Below are positions 1-10,306 of a DNA stretch of 64,000 nucleotides, one piece after another. Within the stretch, counting starts at the first letter, position 1, and every line of letters begins with the position of its first letter. This DNA comes from Mesomycoplasma ovipneumoniae (GTDB lineage Bacteria; Bacillota_I; Bacilli_A; Mycoplasmatales; Metamycoplasmataceae). Where the stretch lies: assembly GCF_024758565.1 (NCBI RefSeq), contig NZ_CP079199.1, positions 310,001-374,000 on the forward strand. Reading direction: 5' to 3'. The notes under the pieces were generated by a model, which was given only the letters and a program-made list of their open reading frames with translations, was not told where the DNA came from and did not search any database. The position numbers were made by a program, and so were the translations under genes.

Positions 1-564
1 ATTAAGACTCATCCCGATTTTTTTAAGAGTCAAAAAGACTTTTTAAATACAATAATTGATTATAATAAATTTGTAAAAAAACCAATTCATTTTTTTTACT
101 TGTTTAAAACAATTGCGCTATTAAATAGTTTTTATAATACAGACAAGCCGACAAAAATTAATGTTTCCAAGCAAATTTTTGACAATATTATAAATGTGAA
201 ACTAGAAAAAAATGCTCCGTTTTTTTTAAAATTTATTAACTTATTTATTAAATTTATTTTTAAGAATGAATTAGATTGTAATAAAGAAATTGTCGAATTC
301 ATAAACCAAAATCTTGATGAAAAAAATATAAATAACGTTGAATTTTTAGAGCATCTTTTTTGGTATATTGAGTTTCAAAGCGCAATTAAATCAAAATTAG
401 AGCACCAAATAGACTCTACTAAATTAGAAAAATTTATTTCATTGCTAAAAAAAGATATTTTAGATAAAATTGATAAAAAAATAGGTAAAACACGCTTTTT
501 GAATATTAAAACTATTTATCTGACTTATCAAATAGATTGGCTACTTAAAAATGATAAAAATTAA
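1..564 (+). CDS. hypothetical protein, 5' end outside the window
   Basis: The reading frame is open from base 1 to a TAA at 562-564, giving at least 187 visible residues; the true start lies upstream. The visible part is Lys, Asn, Phe and Ile rich and mostly helical-looking, with no signal peptide, membrane segment or motif I recognise. It overlaps the start of the ABC transporter gene by 14 nt, so the two are very probably co-transcribed and translationally coupled, which suggests an accessory role to that transporter. I do not recognise the family and assign no function. Confidence 0.7.
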   Translation: MKTHPDFFKSQKDFLNTIIDYNKFVKKPIHFFYLFKTIALLNSFYNTDKPTKINVSKQIFDNIINVKLEKNAPFFLKFINLFIKFIFKNELDCNKEIVEFINQNLDEKNINNVEFLEHLFWYIEFQSAIKSKLEHQIDSTKLEKFISLLKKDILDKIDKKIGKTRFLNIKTIYLTYQIDWLLKNDKN

Positions 565-2908
565 AAATTTGACTAAAAATTTTAACCGAAGAGCTATTTT
601 CAAAAATTTTAGCCTGGACATTCCATCTAATGAGTTGGTTTTTGTTGTTGGACCTTCTGGGATTGGGAAAACTACTCTTATTAACCTAATCGCTAATTTT
701 AGTCAAAAAGATAAAGGTGAAATTCTTTTTTATAAAGATAACAAAATTGTTAAAAACCCTTTAATTGACGTTGTTTTTCAAGATTTTAACCTAATTGAAT
801 CTGCTACTGGTATGGAAAATATTAAAATTGGCGCAAATGCAATAAATTTTAATATTGATGAAAAGAATATTGAAGAAAATGCAAGTTTTGTTAATATTTC
901 AAAAGAAAATTTAGCAAATAAAGTGAGTGATTTATCAGGTGGTCAAAAACAACGAATCGCAATTTTGCGATCATTAGCGCGTGAATCTGACTTTATTTTG
1001 TTAGATGAACCTACTGGAAATCTTGATGTGGAAAATGCTGAAATTCTTTTTGAAAAAATACAAATATTAAAGAAAAATAAGACTATTTTGATAGTTAGTC
1101 ACAATTTAGATCTTGCTAAAAAATACGGCGACAGAATAATTTACCTAAAAAATGAGTCTATATTAGAAATTGATAAAATCGAAGAAATAAATAAAGTCGA
1201 AACCTTAAATAAAACTGATTATGATTTTAAATTTGAAAAAAAACCTTTAAAAATAAGTGACAAATTAAAATCAATTATTTTATTTTTGAAGCTAGATTTT
1301 AAAAATAAAATAATTATTACAGTATTACTAATTATCACATTTCTAATTAGCATTTTAAGTCTAAATTTATTTGCAACACTTGATACACAAGCAAATGCCG
1401 TTAACTCGCAACGAATTCATCAATACAATTTAGATTCTTTTGAGGTTCAAAAAAAGGGAATAGCGCCATTTTTTGACGGAGAAATCGAGAAATTCAATAC
1501 TAAAAAAGGCATTGTTAATAAAATTATTCCTGTTTATTCAACTCACAACTTTGCTTTTACTTACAATAATAACGGCAAAGAATTAATTTCTGAGAAAAAT
1601 GATATAGAATTAATCGACGAATCTGATTTTTTTAAAAATAGGTTTAAATTTGATGACAAAAACCTTCAAGGTAATTTTATACAAAATGAAGATGAGATAA
1701 TTATTTCAAATTCAGTTGTCGAAAAATTAAAAATTACTGATCCTATTGGCAAAAAAATTAAAATTAAAGCTATACGTAATTCGAATGTTGATGAAATTCC
1801 AACAATTTTTGAGGCTACTATTGTCGGAGTAAACTATTCAACTGATGTATTCAACACAATACCCTCTTTTTTGCATTATAATTTAGCAAAAAAAATTGAA
1901 GAAGCTTTTTATGTTAAAAACACAGTCGGCGAGTCACTTTTCAGTGACATAATGATCGCTCCTTTGAATGCAAAAGGATTTGAAGAATTGGAAGTTGAAA
2001 AAAATCATTTTTTAAAAGATTTAAAGCTAGAAAATTTAAAAATTAGTAATGGTGAGCTTCCTAAGAATAAAGATGAAATTGTTGTTTCAGTTAACACTAT
2101 TGATGAAATAAATAATATTATAGATGATTTAAACAATGGGAGTACTGACAAATACGAGAAGCTAAAAATAGGGTCTAAAGTTCAATTATCAAACAAAAGG
2201 GGGCAAGATATTCCTTTTAAAATAGTCGGAACTTTCGATCTAAAGGAAAACCATCATTTGCAGGAACAAAAATCTGAAGTTGACGCACCCGAAGAACAAA
2301 GACGTAAACTTAGCCGGCAAATCATAATGCACAATGATGGTGATGAATATAGAAATGAAATAAGACCACGAGGTGCAAAAATATTCTTAAAATCTGAAAA
2401 TATTAGTGAAAATTTAGACTCATTTAAAAAGGATTTTCCAAATTTTTCATATTCAAATGATCTTGACTCAATAAAAACTTTGCTTTTAAGGTCAACTTTT
2501 TTTGTGCAAGCAACTTTACTTGTTATTCAAGTAATTCTTATAGTTTTATTAGTAGTTTTTTCAGTTCTTTATGCAAAAAATCTAACACAATCAAAATTAA
2601 AATCAATTGGAATTCTTAAATCACTAGGCGAAAAAACTAAAAAAATCTTTTTCTTACACATATTAAATATTTTTGCAATTTCTTTCTTAATTTTAATATC
2701 AGGGCTAATAATAAGTTTACCTAGCATGCCATATTTTTATAGTTTGATAACAACCGCTGATTTTATAAGTCCAACTTATACACAAATTTTTATCAATTTC
2801 ATTGCAATTTGATTCTCAATTAGTTTGCTTATTTTTCTTATCTATTTCTTCATATCATTAAGATATTACAAAAAACCTGTTACTGAACTTCTTAAAAATA
2901 GTTTATAA
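551..2908 (+). CDS. ABC transporter, ATPase fused to MacB/FtsX-like permease
   Basis: Encodes 785 aa; one UGA (2810-2812) is read as Trp. Residues 1-220 form an ABC ATPase of the LolD/MacB type: Walker A GPSGIGKTT (about 34-42), signature LSGGQKQR (128-135), Walker B FILLDEPTG (148-156) and H-loop His184. A first membrane segment (about 253-276) is followed by a large presumably extracellular domain (about 277-645), then three C-terminal helices with the FtsX-like turn IGILKSLGEKTKKI. This layout matches exporters or mechanotransmission pumps acting on lipids, peptides or lipoproteins rather than importers. The substrate cannot be told. It starts inside the preceding gene. Its last 148 bp are duplicated at 3787-3934. 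Confidence 0.9.
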
Positions 2909-2923
2909 TTTTTTAGGTCATTT

Positions 2924-2955
2924 CATATCTAAATTAGTATACTAATTTAGATATG
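2924..2955. promoter_or_regulatory. 32-bp perfect palindrome upstream of membrane paralog 1
   Basis: The half-site CATATCTAAATTAGTA is followed directly by its exact reverse complement. It sits 34 bp before the ATG at 2989 and 15 bp after the ABC gene. Shorter, imperfect versions (CTAAATTA-gtata-TAATTTAG) lie at the same place before the other two paralogs (about 3955-3975 and 5191-5212), where they contain a TATAAT -10 sequence. It could be an operator overlapping the promoter, or a cruciform or terminator-like hairpin. Confidence 0.5.
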
Positions 2956-2988
2956 ATTTAGAAAAAATCAACGCAGGTGGTTATTAAA

Positions 2989-3726
2989 ATGAAATCAATT
3001 TTACTATTTTATAAGCTATTATTTTTTAAGCCCCTTTATATTGTTTCAAACGTTTTTTTATCGTTGATTTTTGTAATAATCACACCTCTTCAATTAGCAT
3101 TTCCTGACCATTTACTTATTTTAAGAATATTTATTTTTGGTTCGATTTTTTTGCTTGTTTCCCTTAACCTTTCAAGATACATTTGATTTATTTCCAAATA
3201 CAAAAAAGAGGCTTTGAATTTATCAAATGAAAAACTTAAAGAAAAGTATCCTCAACTCTTAAGAATTGAAAAAAATTTACCTCTATATGCAACTCCCGTT
3301 TTAGCTCATGAATTTTGACTAAGAACTAGATTACCTTTAATTGCTTCTGAATTTAATGAACAAGATACTGACTATGAAGAAAAACAAAAATTTTTACACA
3401 AGATGCATTTAAGATTATACATTGTTGAATCAATTTTAGTTGTTATTTTAATTGCATGCTTTACCTTATCTTACTATTTTATATTTGCATGAACATTTTC
3501 AGTTACTCCAATAACTAATAATTTTTCTGTTAATTATAGTCTTATATATTCAATAGTAACTAGTGTTATACTTTATATTCTTGGTATGTTTGCCACAGCG
3601 TGAATAAATATATCAAAAACCAAAATGATACAAATTTCTAAAAATCTTTTGACTCTTTCTGCTGAGGAATGCAAAAAAGCCTATAAAAGTACTTTTTTTA
3701 GATTTTATCTTCCTAAAAAAATTTAA
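2989..3726 (+). CDS. four-helix membrane protein, tandem paralog 1
   Basis: Encodes 245 aa with several UGA Trp codons. ATG 2989 is preferred over GTG 2977 because AGGTGG (2975-2980) is a good ribosome binding site 8 nt upstream. Topology looks like two hydrophobic helices in the first 65 residues, a charged loop of about 75 residues (LSNEKLKEKYPQL, FNEQDTDYEEKQKF), two more helices (about 140-205), and a basic tail. Family unknown. It directly follows the ABC exporter and has two paralogs downstream, so it may be a partner or a membrane-stress or immunity-type protein, but nothing in the sequence proves either. Confidence 0.75.
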
Positions 3727-3786
3727 GATTGGATAAATTTTTTAAGAAAATCAAAGTTAAATCACAAAATTATGAACACTCCTTGA

Positions 3787-3934
3787 TTTTATAAGTCCAA
3801 CTTATACACAAATTTTTATCAATTTCATTTAGATTTGATTCTCAACTAGCTTACTTATTTATCTTATCTATTTTTTTATATCATTAAAATATTCCAAAAA
3901 AGCTGTTAGCCAACTTCTTAAAAATAGTTTATAA
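3787..3934 (+). pseudogene. duplicated 3' end of the ABC transporter gene
   Basis: This 148-bp stretch aligns without gaps to 2761-2908, the last 49 codons of the ABC transporter, at a constant offset of 1026 bp and with scattered substitutions. It has no start and no upstream part of the gene. It precedes paralog 2 exactly as the intact 3' end precedes paralog 1, so a unit of about 1 kb (ABC tail, promoter palindrome, membrane gene) was duplicated in tandem. Confidence 0.85.
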
Positions 3935-4013
3935 TTTTTTAGGCTCTATTATATCTAAATTAGTATATAATTTAGATTTGATTTAGAAAAAATCATTGTA
4001 GGTGTTTATCAAA

Positions 4014-4745
4014 ATGAAATCAATTTTACTACTTATTAGACTAGTATTTCTTAAACCCATTTATGTTGTTCCGAGCGTTTTTTTATTAATTATTATTCTA
4101 TTAGGTACACCTTTTCAATACTTTTTTCCCGAACATATACTTATTTTAAGAATATTTATTTTTAGTTCAATTTTTTTGCTTGTTTTTCTTACCTTTTCAA
4201 GATACATTTGATATATTCCCAAATACAAAAAAGAGGCTTTGAATTTATCAAATGAAGAACTTGAAAAAAAGTTTCCTAAACTTTTAAAAATTGAAAAAAA
4301 TGCAGCTCGATTTGCAAAGAGAGTTTCAGATTATAATAATTGGTTAAAACTTCAATTACCTTTAATTGCTTCTAAATTTAATGAACAAGATCCTGACTAT
4401 AAAGAAAAACAAAAATTTATACACAAGATTATTTTAAAATTGCACATTGTTGAATTATTTTTAGTCCCTTTTTTAATTGCATGCTATACTTTATTTTACT
4501 ATTTTATAATTACAACAGCGGTTTCAACAAAAGATAATAATTTATCTGTTATTCCTAATTTTACATATGCGTTCATAACTGGTATTATATTTCTTGTTGT
4601 TGGTTTTGCTGCCTGAATATGATTAAATCAATCAACAATCAAATTAATACAAGTTATTAGAAATCTTTTGACTGTTTCTGTTGAAGAATCTAAAAAAGAC
4701 TTTAAAAGTATTTTTATCAGATTTTATCTTCCTAAAGAAAATTAA
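4014..4745 (+). CDS. four-helix membrane protein, tandem paralog 2
   Basis: Encodes 243 aa, co-linear with paralog 1 over its whole length. ATG 4014 follows AGGTG (4000-4004). UGA Trp codons occur at 4209-4211 and near 4615-4622. Conserved blocks with paralog 1 include the N-terminal MKSILL, the ILRIFIFSSIFLLVFL helix, the LSNEELEKKFPKLL loop and the C-terminal NLLTVSVEES region. The third helix and the extracellular loop diverge most, as expected if those parts adapt to different partners. Function unknown. Confidence 0.75.
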
Positions 4746-5069
4746 GATTGTATAAATTTTTAGAAAATCAAAGCACAAATAAATTTATACTTTCAAAAAA
4801 TAACCACCACAAACTAACCAATGATTTTTCATGTTATTTTGTAGCGAAAATTAATTTTGAATTTCAAAAATGTGGTATTGCTTATCAAAAAATAAGTTGA
4901 TTTATTGACTAGTATAACAATTCAAAACTTGAAAGAAAATCCCGCCAAAGTGGCGGGATTTTTGTTATTGTACTAAAACAGACCTTATTTTTGTAGTTAT
5001 TTTCTTATTAGAATAAAGGTACAAGTTAATCGCACATAAATAATTTAAACTAAAATTTAGAATTTTAGG
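4743..5069 (+). repeat. long intergenic repeat, copy A, with transposase-tail relic
   Basis: This block is similar over about 320 bp to 5988-6320. It begins at the stop codon of the membrane gene. Near 4860-4930 it encodes a degenerate tail (YQKISWFID, YNNSKLE) that matches the IS3-type transposase relic at 11340-11405, then a terminator hairpin and a shared AT-rich end (TAAATAATTTAAACTAAAAT). No intact ORF is present. Confidence 0.7.
4937..4963 (+). terminator. intrinsic terminator after paralog 2
   Basis: AAAATCCCGCC, a 5-nt loop, then GGCGGGATTTTT: an 11-bp stem unusually GC-rich for this chromosome, followed by a T run. It would also work on the minus strand because of the A run on its left. 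Confidence 0.8.
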
Positions 5070-5250
5070 GAGAGTTCGTAATTTTCTGTTTTAAATTTTT
5101 ATGGATTTTTTCAAATAGAAATCTAATTTAATTTCACATTATTTAGCCGATTAGGGAAAATAATTTCTAATTTTTTTAGGTTATATGATGCCTAAATTAG
5201 TATATAATTTAGATTTAATTTAGAAAAAATTATCGCAAGTGGTTATTAAA

Positions 5251-5990
5251 ATGAAATCAATTTTAGTATTTTATAAACTATTATTTTTTAAACCCCTTTA
5301 TGTTGTTTCAAACGCTTTTTTATTCCTTATTTTTGTATCAAGCACACTTTTTCAATTATTTTTTCCTGAACATATAGTTATTTTAAGAATATTTATTTTT
5401 GGTTCGATTTTTTTGCTTGTTTTTCTCAACTTTTCAAGATACATTTGATTTATTACCAAATACAAAAAAGAGGCTTTAAATTTATCAAATGAAAAACTTA
5501 AAGAAAAGTATCCTCAACTTTTAAGAATTGAAAAAATGTGCCTCAAGTTAAAAGAAGTATTTTCACTTATGGTATTTGGTTAAGAGGTCAAATGCCTTTA
5601 ACTGCTTCAAAATTTAATGAACAAGATCTCGATTATGAAGAAAAACAAAAATTTTTATACAAGATTTATTTAAGATATTATATTGTTGAATCATTTTTAG
5701 TCGCTATTTTAATTGCATGCCTTACTTTATTTTACTATTTTATGTTTACAACAATATATTCAGTTGCTGCAACAAGAGATAATAATTTATCTGTTATTCC
5801 TGATATTGCATATTCGATGATAACTGGTTTTATATTTTTTGTTATTGCTCTTACTGCCGCAGCATGAATAAATCAATCGCAATTCCAATTATTGCAAATT
5901 TCTAATAATCTTTTGACTGTTTCTGTTGAAGAATCTAAAAAAACCTATAAAAGTACTTTTTTCAAATTATATATTCCTAAAGAAATTTAG
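5251..5990 (+). pseudogene. four-helix membrane protein, tandem paralog 3, frameshifted
   Basis: The gene starts at ATG 5251 like its two paralogs, but after the loop LKEKYPQLLRIEK the frame is lost and a TAA comes at 5581-5583, giving 110 aa. The cause is an A tract at 5531-5536: six A here, seven in both other copies. With one more A the frame continues without interruption to TAG 5988-5990 and restores a full-length protein of about 246 aa. The second half (from about 5538) is otherwise intact and not decayed, so the lesion is recent, phase-variable, bypassed by slippage, or a sequencing error. The ribosome site (AAGTGG) is weaker than in the other copies. Confidence 0.8.
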
Positions 5991-6320
5991 GATTGGATAA
6001 ATTTTTTAGGAAATCAAAGCACAAATAAATTAATACTTTCAAAAAATAACCACCACAAACTAACCAATAATTTTTATCTGTTTTGTAACGAGAATTAATT
6101 TTGAATTTCAAAATTTCAAAAATGTGACTATTACTTATCAAAAAATAAGTTGATTTATTGATTTGTTTAACATTTCAAAATTTGAAAGAAACTCCCACCA
6201 AAGTGGCGGGAGTTTTGTTATTTTATTAAAACAAGCCTTATTTTGAGCGTTAATTTCTTATTAGACTAAGGGTGCAAGTTAATTGAGCATAAATAATTTA
6301 CACTAAAATTTAGAATTTTA
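5991..6320 (+). repeat. long intergenic repeat, copy B, with transposase-tail relic
   Basis: Second copy of the 4743-5069 block, following paralog 3. It keeps the AATCAAAGCACAAATAAAT opening, the transposase-tail relic (near 6130-6185), the terminator and the TAAATAATTTACACTAAAAT end. A short internal duplication (AATTTCAAA repeated) sets it apart. From 6321 to 6465 no gene is seen; that interval is plain AT-rich sequence downstream of mtlF. Confidence 0.7.
6190..6217 (+). terminator. intrinsic terminator after paralog 3
   Basis: AACTCCCACC, AAAGT, GGCGGGAGTTTT: the same terminator as at 4937-4963 with one A-C mismatch in the stem, followed by TTTTGTTATTTT. Confidence 0.7.
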
Positions 6321-6465
6321 TTACCTTATGAAAAAAACTATTAAATTACATAAATAATATTAATTAGTTACAAAAGCAAGAAAAATTTTTAACCATCAAT
6401 CAGATTGTTTTTGGCAAAAGCGCTAGTCAACCAAAAAACCAATTAATTTTAGTAAAACTTAAGTT

Positions 6466-6894
6466 CTAGGCTTGATTTATTCAGTTAAGGATTTTTTCTT
6501 TAGTTAAATTTTGACTATTTAAAATTTCTTCAACTTTCTCAATTTCAATAAATGCAAGCCCTATTTTTTCTATATAATTAATCTGATCAACATTTTTTAC
6601 AGCTAACCCAATAATAAATCTAATTGGTTGATCATCTCAGTATAGTGTGTTTTTTAAGTGAATAATTTCAATACAATTTTTAAAAATTAAATCGTTGCTT
6701 TCATAATTTCCATGGGCTAGGGCAAGATAGTTACCAAGAGCAACTGATGATTCTAAATCACGTTTCTCCATTGATTGTAAATATTCATATTTACAACAAT
6801 TTTTTGCTTGGAAAATTTCAATTAATTTTGTAAATGCTTCCTTTTTTGACTCAATAGTTTGATTTAATTGGATATTTTCTATTTTTAAATCCAT
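6466..6894 (-). CDS. mtlF: mannitol-type PTS enzyme IIA
   Basis: Encodes 142 aa, the usual length of a free EIIA of the mannitol/fructose class. It relays phosphate from HPr to the EIIB domain of MtlA in the cytoplasm. The active-site His is His61 in LALAHG; the later IIGLAVKNVD strand is typical of the fold. One UGA Trp follows NTLY (near residue 86) and a second lies near the C-terminus. AAGGGGAG lies 7 nt before the ATG, and the start overlaps the end of mtlD by 10 nt, so it is the last gene of an mtlA-mtlD-mtlF operon. Specificity for mannitol is inferred from the neighbours. Confidence 0.88.
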
Positions 6895-7985
6895 TTCTTC
6901 TCCCCTTTTATATTATCATAAAATTTAAGCACTGTTTTGATTTCAAAATCTTCTAAATTTGTTTGCATTTTTAAAAATTTTTCGGGATTTTTTACAAGCT
7001 TTTCCTGCATTTTCATTGCTTGGATATCCTGTTTTGAGTCATAATTTAAAATATTTGCAAAAGTTCTATAAATTATCTCTAATTCTTTTGGTTCTAATTT
7101 TGCATTCTTGGCATATTTCAATAACAAATTAAATCTTTCATTTTTGCCTATTTTAGTGATCGGATTCCGAGCAACGCGTATAATCGAGTCTTGTAAAATT
7201 GGATTTTCAAATCTTTTAATTGTTTTTTCAAAATATAACTCAAGTTCGCTCTGATTAATTAAGGTATTTTGGAATCAAAGAACTTTAATTAAAACAATTT
7301 TTAGTTGACTAATGTATTTTTGAATTACTGGTGAATTTAAAGCTTCATGAATATAATTATATTTTAAAATATATGCCAAATATGCAATTCCCGAGTGCAA
7401 AGTGTTGACAAAAAATAATTTTCGTAAAATAAAATAGTCTAAATTTTCTAGATATTTTACTCCCTTTAGTTTAATTTTTTGTTTTTCTTCTTTAATAATA
7501 ATTTCTGAGTAGGTTTCGGTATAAACATTTAAATCTGTCGAACTCGGGGCGATTTGATCAATTGTTGTATCAACAAATTGCCAAAATTTACAGTTTTCAA
7601 GACCTTTTTTAAAGTTACTACTAACTCGAAATCCGTTTTCAAAACAGATAATTTGTTTACTTTTTTGCTCAATTTTTGCTAATTTTGCAAAAATTGACCT
7701 CAAATGAATTAAATTTTCGGATCCAACAGAAGTCGAAATCAGATCGGCGTTTTTTAAATGCATTAATAATTTTTCTTCATCACTTAGATTAATAGCAAAA
7801 TAATTTCTCACTTTATATTTTTGACCATTTTCAAAGTTAATAACATAATAAAATCCTTTTTGATTTAGCTCATTAATTAATTTATCATTAACATCAACAA
7901 AAATAATTTCAAATTGATTTTCTTGATATAATTTTGCAATTAATCCGCGACCGATATTTCCGGCTCCAAAATGAACAACTTTCAT
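6885..7985 (-). CDS. mtlD: mannitol-1-phosphate 5-dehydrogenase
   Basis: Encodes 366 aa and oxidises mannitol 1-phosphate to fructose 6-phosphate with NAD+, feeding glycolysis. The N-terminal Rossmann start VVHFGAGNIGRGLIAKLY and the ENGFR and VDTTIDQIAP blocks match the family; length is slightly under the usual 380. A UGA Trp lies near 7274. ATG 7983-7985 overlaps the mtlA stop by one base (TAATG) and AAGGAAA precedes it, so translation is coupled to mtlA. Confidence 0.93.
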
Positions 7986-9454
7986 TAGAAATTTTCCTTA
8001 TTTTCTTGGTTATTTTTAAGTTGTGTAGCTATATTTTCATAGGATTTTCTATCTAAAAATTGACTTAAGGAAATAATTTTAGCTTTGGAATTTTTGGATT
8101 TAACACGATCTTCTAAACTTTGAATTGTGATAATAAGCTCTTCTTCGCCAGTCAAATCGGCAATCGCTAAATTAGAAACTTCAATGTCAGCAACATTATT
8201 ATCTTTTAAAACTTTCCTTAAAATTGAAGCAGCCATTACAGAAGAACCCATGCCCGCATCGCAAGCAAAAACAATCTTTTTTGGATTTAATTGTTGAGCG
8301 CTCTTTGTTTTTAATTTTTCACTTTCAATCAATTTTTTTGTATGATTAATGTCTAAATTTTCAGTTTTTTGCTTGTTTTTATTTAGTAGTTTTGTTAAAA
8401 AATTGATAGCTCAGGCACTTATCAAAGTCACTATAGCGGATCCGAAAATCGCAATTGTAATACCAACTAATGAATTTGTCGATTTTTCTACTTGGATGTA
8501 CTGAGCAATAATCGAACCTGGTGAGACAGGAGCAACTGCGCCAACATTAAAAATTTGCAAAATTGAATTTCCAAAAATACCTCCAGCAATTAGTGATAAA
8601 ATTAAGACTGGTCTTAAAATAGCAAAAGGAAAATAAACCTCGTGAATTCCACCTAAAAAATGGATTGGAATTGAGGAAGCTGTTTGTCCTTTAATTTGTT
8701 TTTCTTTTGAAAAAATTAGATAGAATAATAAAAGCCCTAATCCTGGTCCAGGATTTGATTCTAATAAAAATAAAATTGACTTGCCAGTTTCAGTTACTTG
8801 AATTGTTCCTAAAGTTGTAAAAACACCATGATTTATTGCATTATTTAGAAAAAGTATTTTTGCAGGTTCAACAATTAAGGCAATTAAAGGATATAACTTT
8901 CACTCTCCCATTTTTTGGGTCAAAAACCCGAGTGATTTAATAAAGTAGCCAATAAAATAAATTGATAAATAATAAACGGGGAATAAAAGCACAAATCCGA
9001 GAATTCCAAGATAAAAATTATTTGCCAGCATTTGATAGCCACTTGGAATTTTATTAATTCAAAATTTTTCTGTGTGTTTCAAAATAAGCGCTGAAATTGG
9101 ACCAAATAGCATAACTGCAACTAGCATTGGTGCTGTACCGCCAGTAATATTTATAAAAATTTCTGACTGACCAGCAGCAACCGCACCAATTGCTACAACT
9201 CCAGCAATCGCACCACCTCGAATTTTGTAAATTTTATAACCACCAAGAAAGCAAATTAAAATTGGAATTATATAAGTAATTCCAACACCTACCATGGCTG
9301 CAAGATCTTTATTCGGTGTTCAACCTGTGGGAATAAAAAAAGATGTAAGTAGACCTCAGGCAATAAAAATACCGATAATTGGCATTATCATTTGTCCTAA
9401 AAGTCCGCCAAAGGACTGAATTTTAGTTTTAATAGTTTTGATTAAATTTGCCAT
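7985..9454 (-). CDS. mtlA: mannitol PTS enzyme IICB
   Basis: Encodes 489 aa: an EIIC membrane domain (residues 1 to about 350, several hydrophobic helices, conserved GGIHEVYFP) that carries mannitol inward, then a cytoplasmic EIIB domain with the phosphocysteine Cys398 in FACDAGMGSS. There is no EIIA domain; that is the separate mtlF. A perfect AAGGAGG lies 7 nt before ATG 9454, by far the strongest ribosome site of this operon. First gene of the operon, with its control region at 9455-10306 and a divergent RpiR-type regulator. Confidence 0.93.
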
Positions 9455-9731
9455 AAAACCTCCTTAATATCGATACAATTTTGTGGAGTATATGTGAATT
9501 TGATTAATAATTTGATTGACCGCCAAGGCAGAATCATATTTTCATTGATGAAGGAATTCTAGATTTTAACAGTTAAATTTTGTAAAATTAAAGTTAAAGA
9601 ATTTAAGGATTTTTGCCACCGTTTGGTCGTGCTCATCCTTATTAGTAGCCCAAAAAAATGCTCGTGTGATAACAAAATTGTTTATAAAATAGAATTATTG
9701 GTTTAAATCATGCTCACATTAACAAGAATTT

Positions 9732-9782
9732 CATCACTATTTTTACAATTTAAAACGTGATTTTATTGTAAAAATAGTGATG
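9732..9782. promoter_or_regulatory. 18-bp perfect inverted repeat, candidate operator
   Basis: CATCACTATTTTTACAAT at 9732-9749 is matched exactly by its reverse complement at 9765-9782, with a 15-base spacer. It is 278 bp upstream of mtlA and 525 bp upstream of the regulator gene. No T run follows that would make it a clear terminator, so an operator or an RNA hairpin is more likely. Confidence 0.5.
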
Positions 9783-10272
9783 TTGCTTAAAATATCGAGC
9801 ATACAATGCTTTGGATAAAGGTTAAAATCTATCAATATTTTCAAATTATTAAATTGATTTATACAATAATCTTTGTTTAGTTTTTTAATGTTAATGGTAT
9901 TTTGAAAATTAAATTTCATTAGCCATTGTGTTTATCTGAAATGCAAATTGTTAATTTGCTAAAAATTAGTTGGTATTTTCTATACCAATGCTAATTTTAA
10001 AATTACTATGTTAATTTTTCATTGCTTTAAAATTAAGTTTACAAATTAAAACAAAAATTACTATTTTTTGCTAAATTTGATGGTAGTGTAAAAATCTGTG
10101 ACATTTAGTTCTACACTAAAAAATCTGTATTAATGGTATGAAAAATTCTAAAAAATCAAGCAAAAATCGTATACTAGCAAAAATTTATAATCAAAATTCC
10201 TTTTTTTAAAAAGTCTTTGATCACAAGCTTTATCAAGTTATCGCTATATGCATTAATAGTATTTTATGTTAC

Positions 10273-10298
10273 TATAATAAATTGTTATATTGTATAAT
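10273..10298 (+). promoter_or_regulatory. two -10 boxes just before the RpiR-type gene
   Basis: TATAAT occurs at 10273-10278 and 10293-10298. The second is only 8 nt before the ATG at 10307, which would place the transcription start at or next to the start codon. There is no Shine-Dalgarno sequence in the intervening bases. Confidence 0.45.
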
Positions 10299-10306
10299 TT
10301 TATAAA

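Larger units (their letters stand above)
9455..10306. other. mannitol locus control region without a gene
   Basis: No ORF with a credible start was found in these 852 bp. It holds a possible mtlA -10 (TATACT on the minus strand, 9487-9492), a strong inverted repeat at 9732-9782, a smaller one TTGGTAT-n5-ATACCAA at 9970-9988, and TAGTGTA/TACACTA arms at 10084-10118 around a repeated AAAATCTGT. RpiR-family proteins bind inverted repeats, so these are candidate operators. The stretch 9590-9690 looks less AT-rich than its surroundings and could be gene debris, but I could not identify it. Confidence 0.5.

Noticed and set aside
9590-9690. Possible transposase or other gene debris in the mtl control region
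   Set aside because: No frame gives a recognisable peptide longer than about 20 residues; left unassigned.
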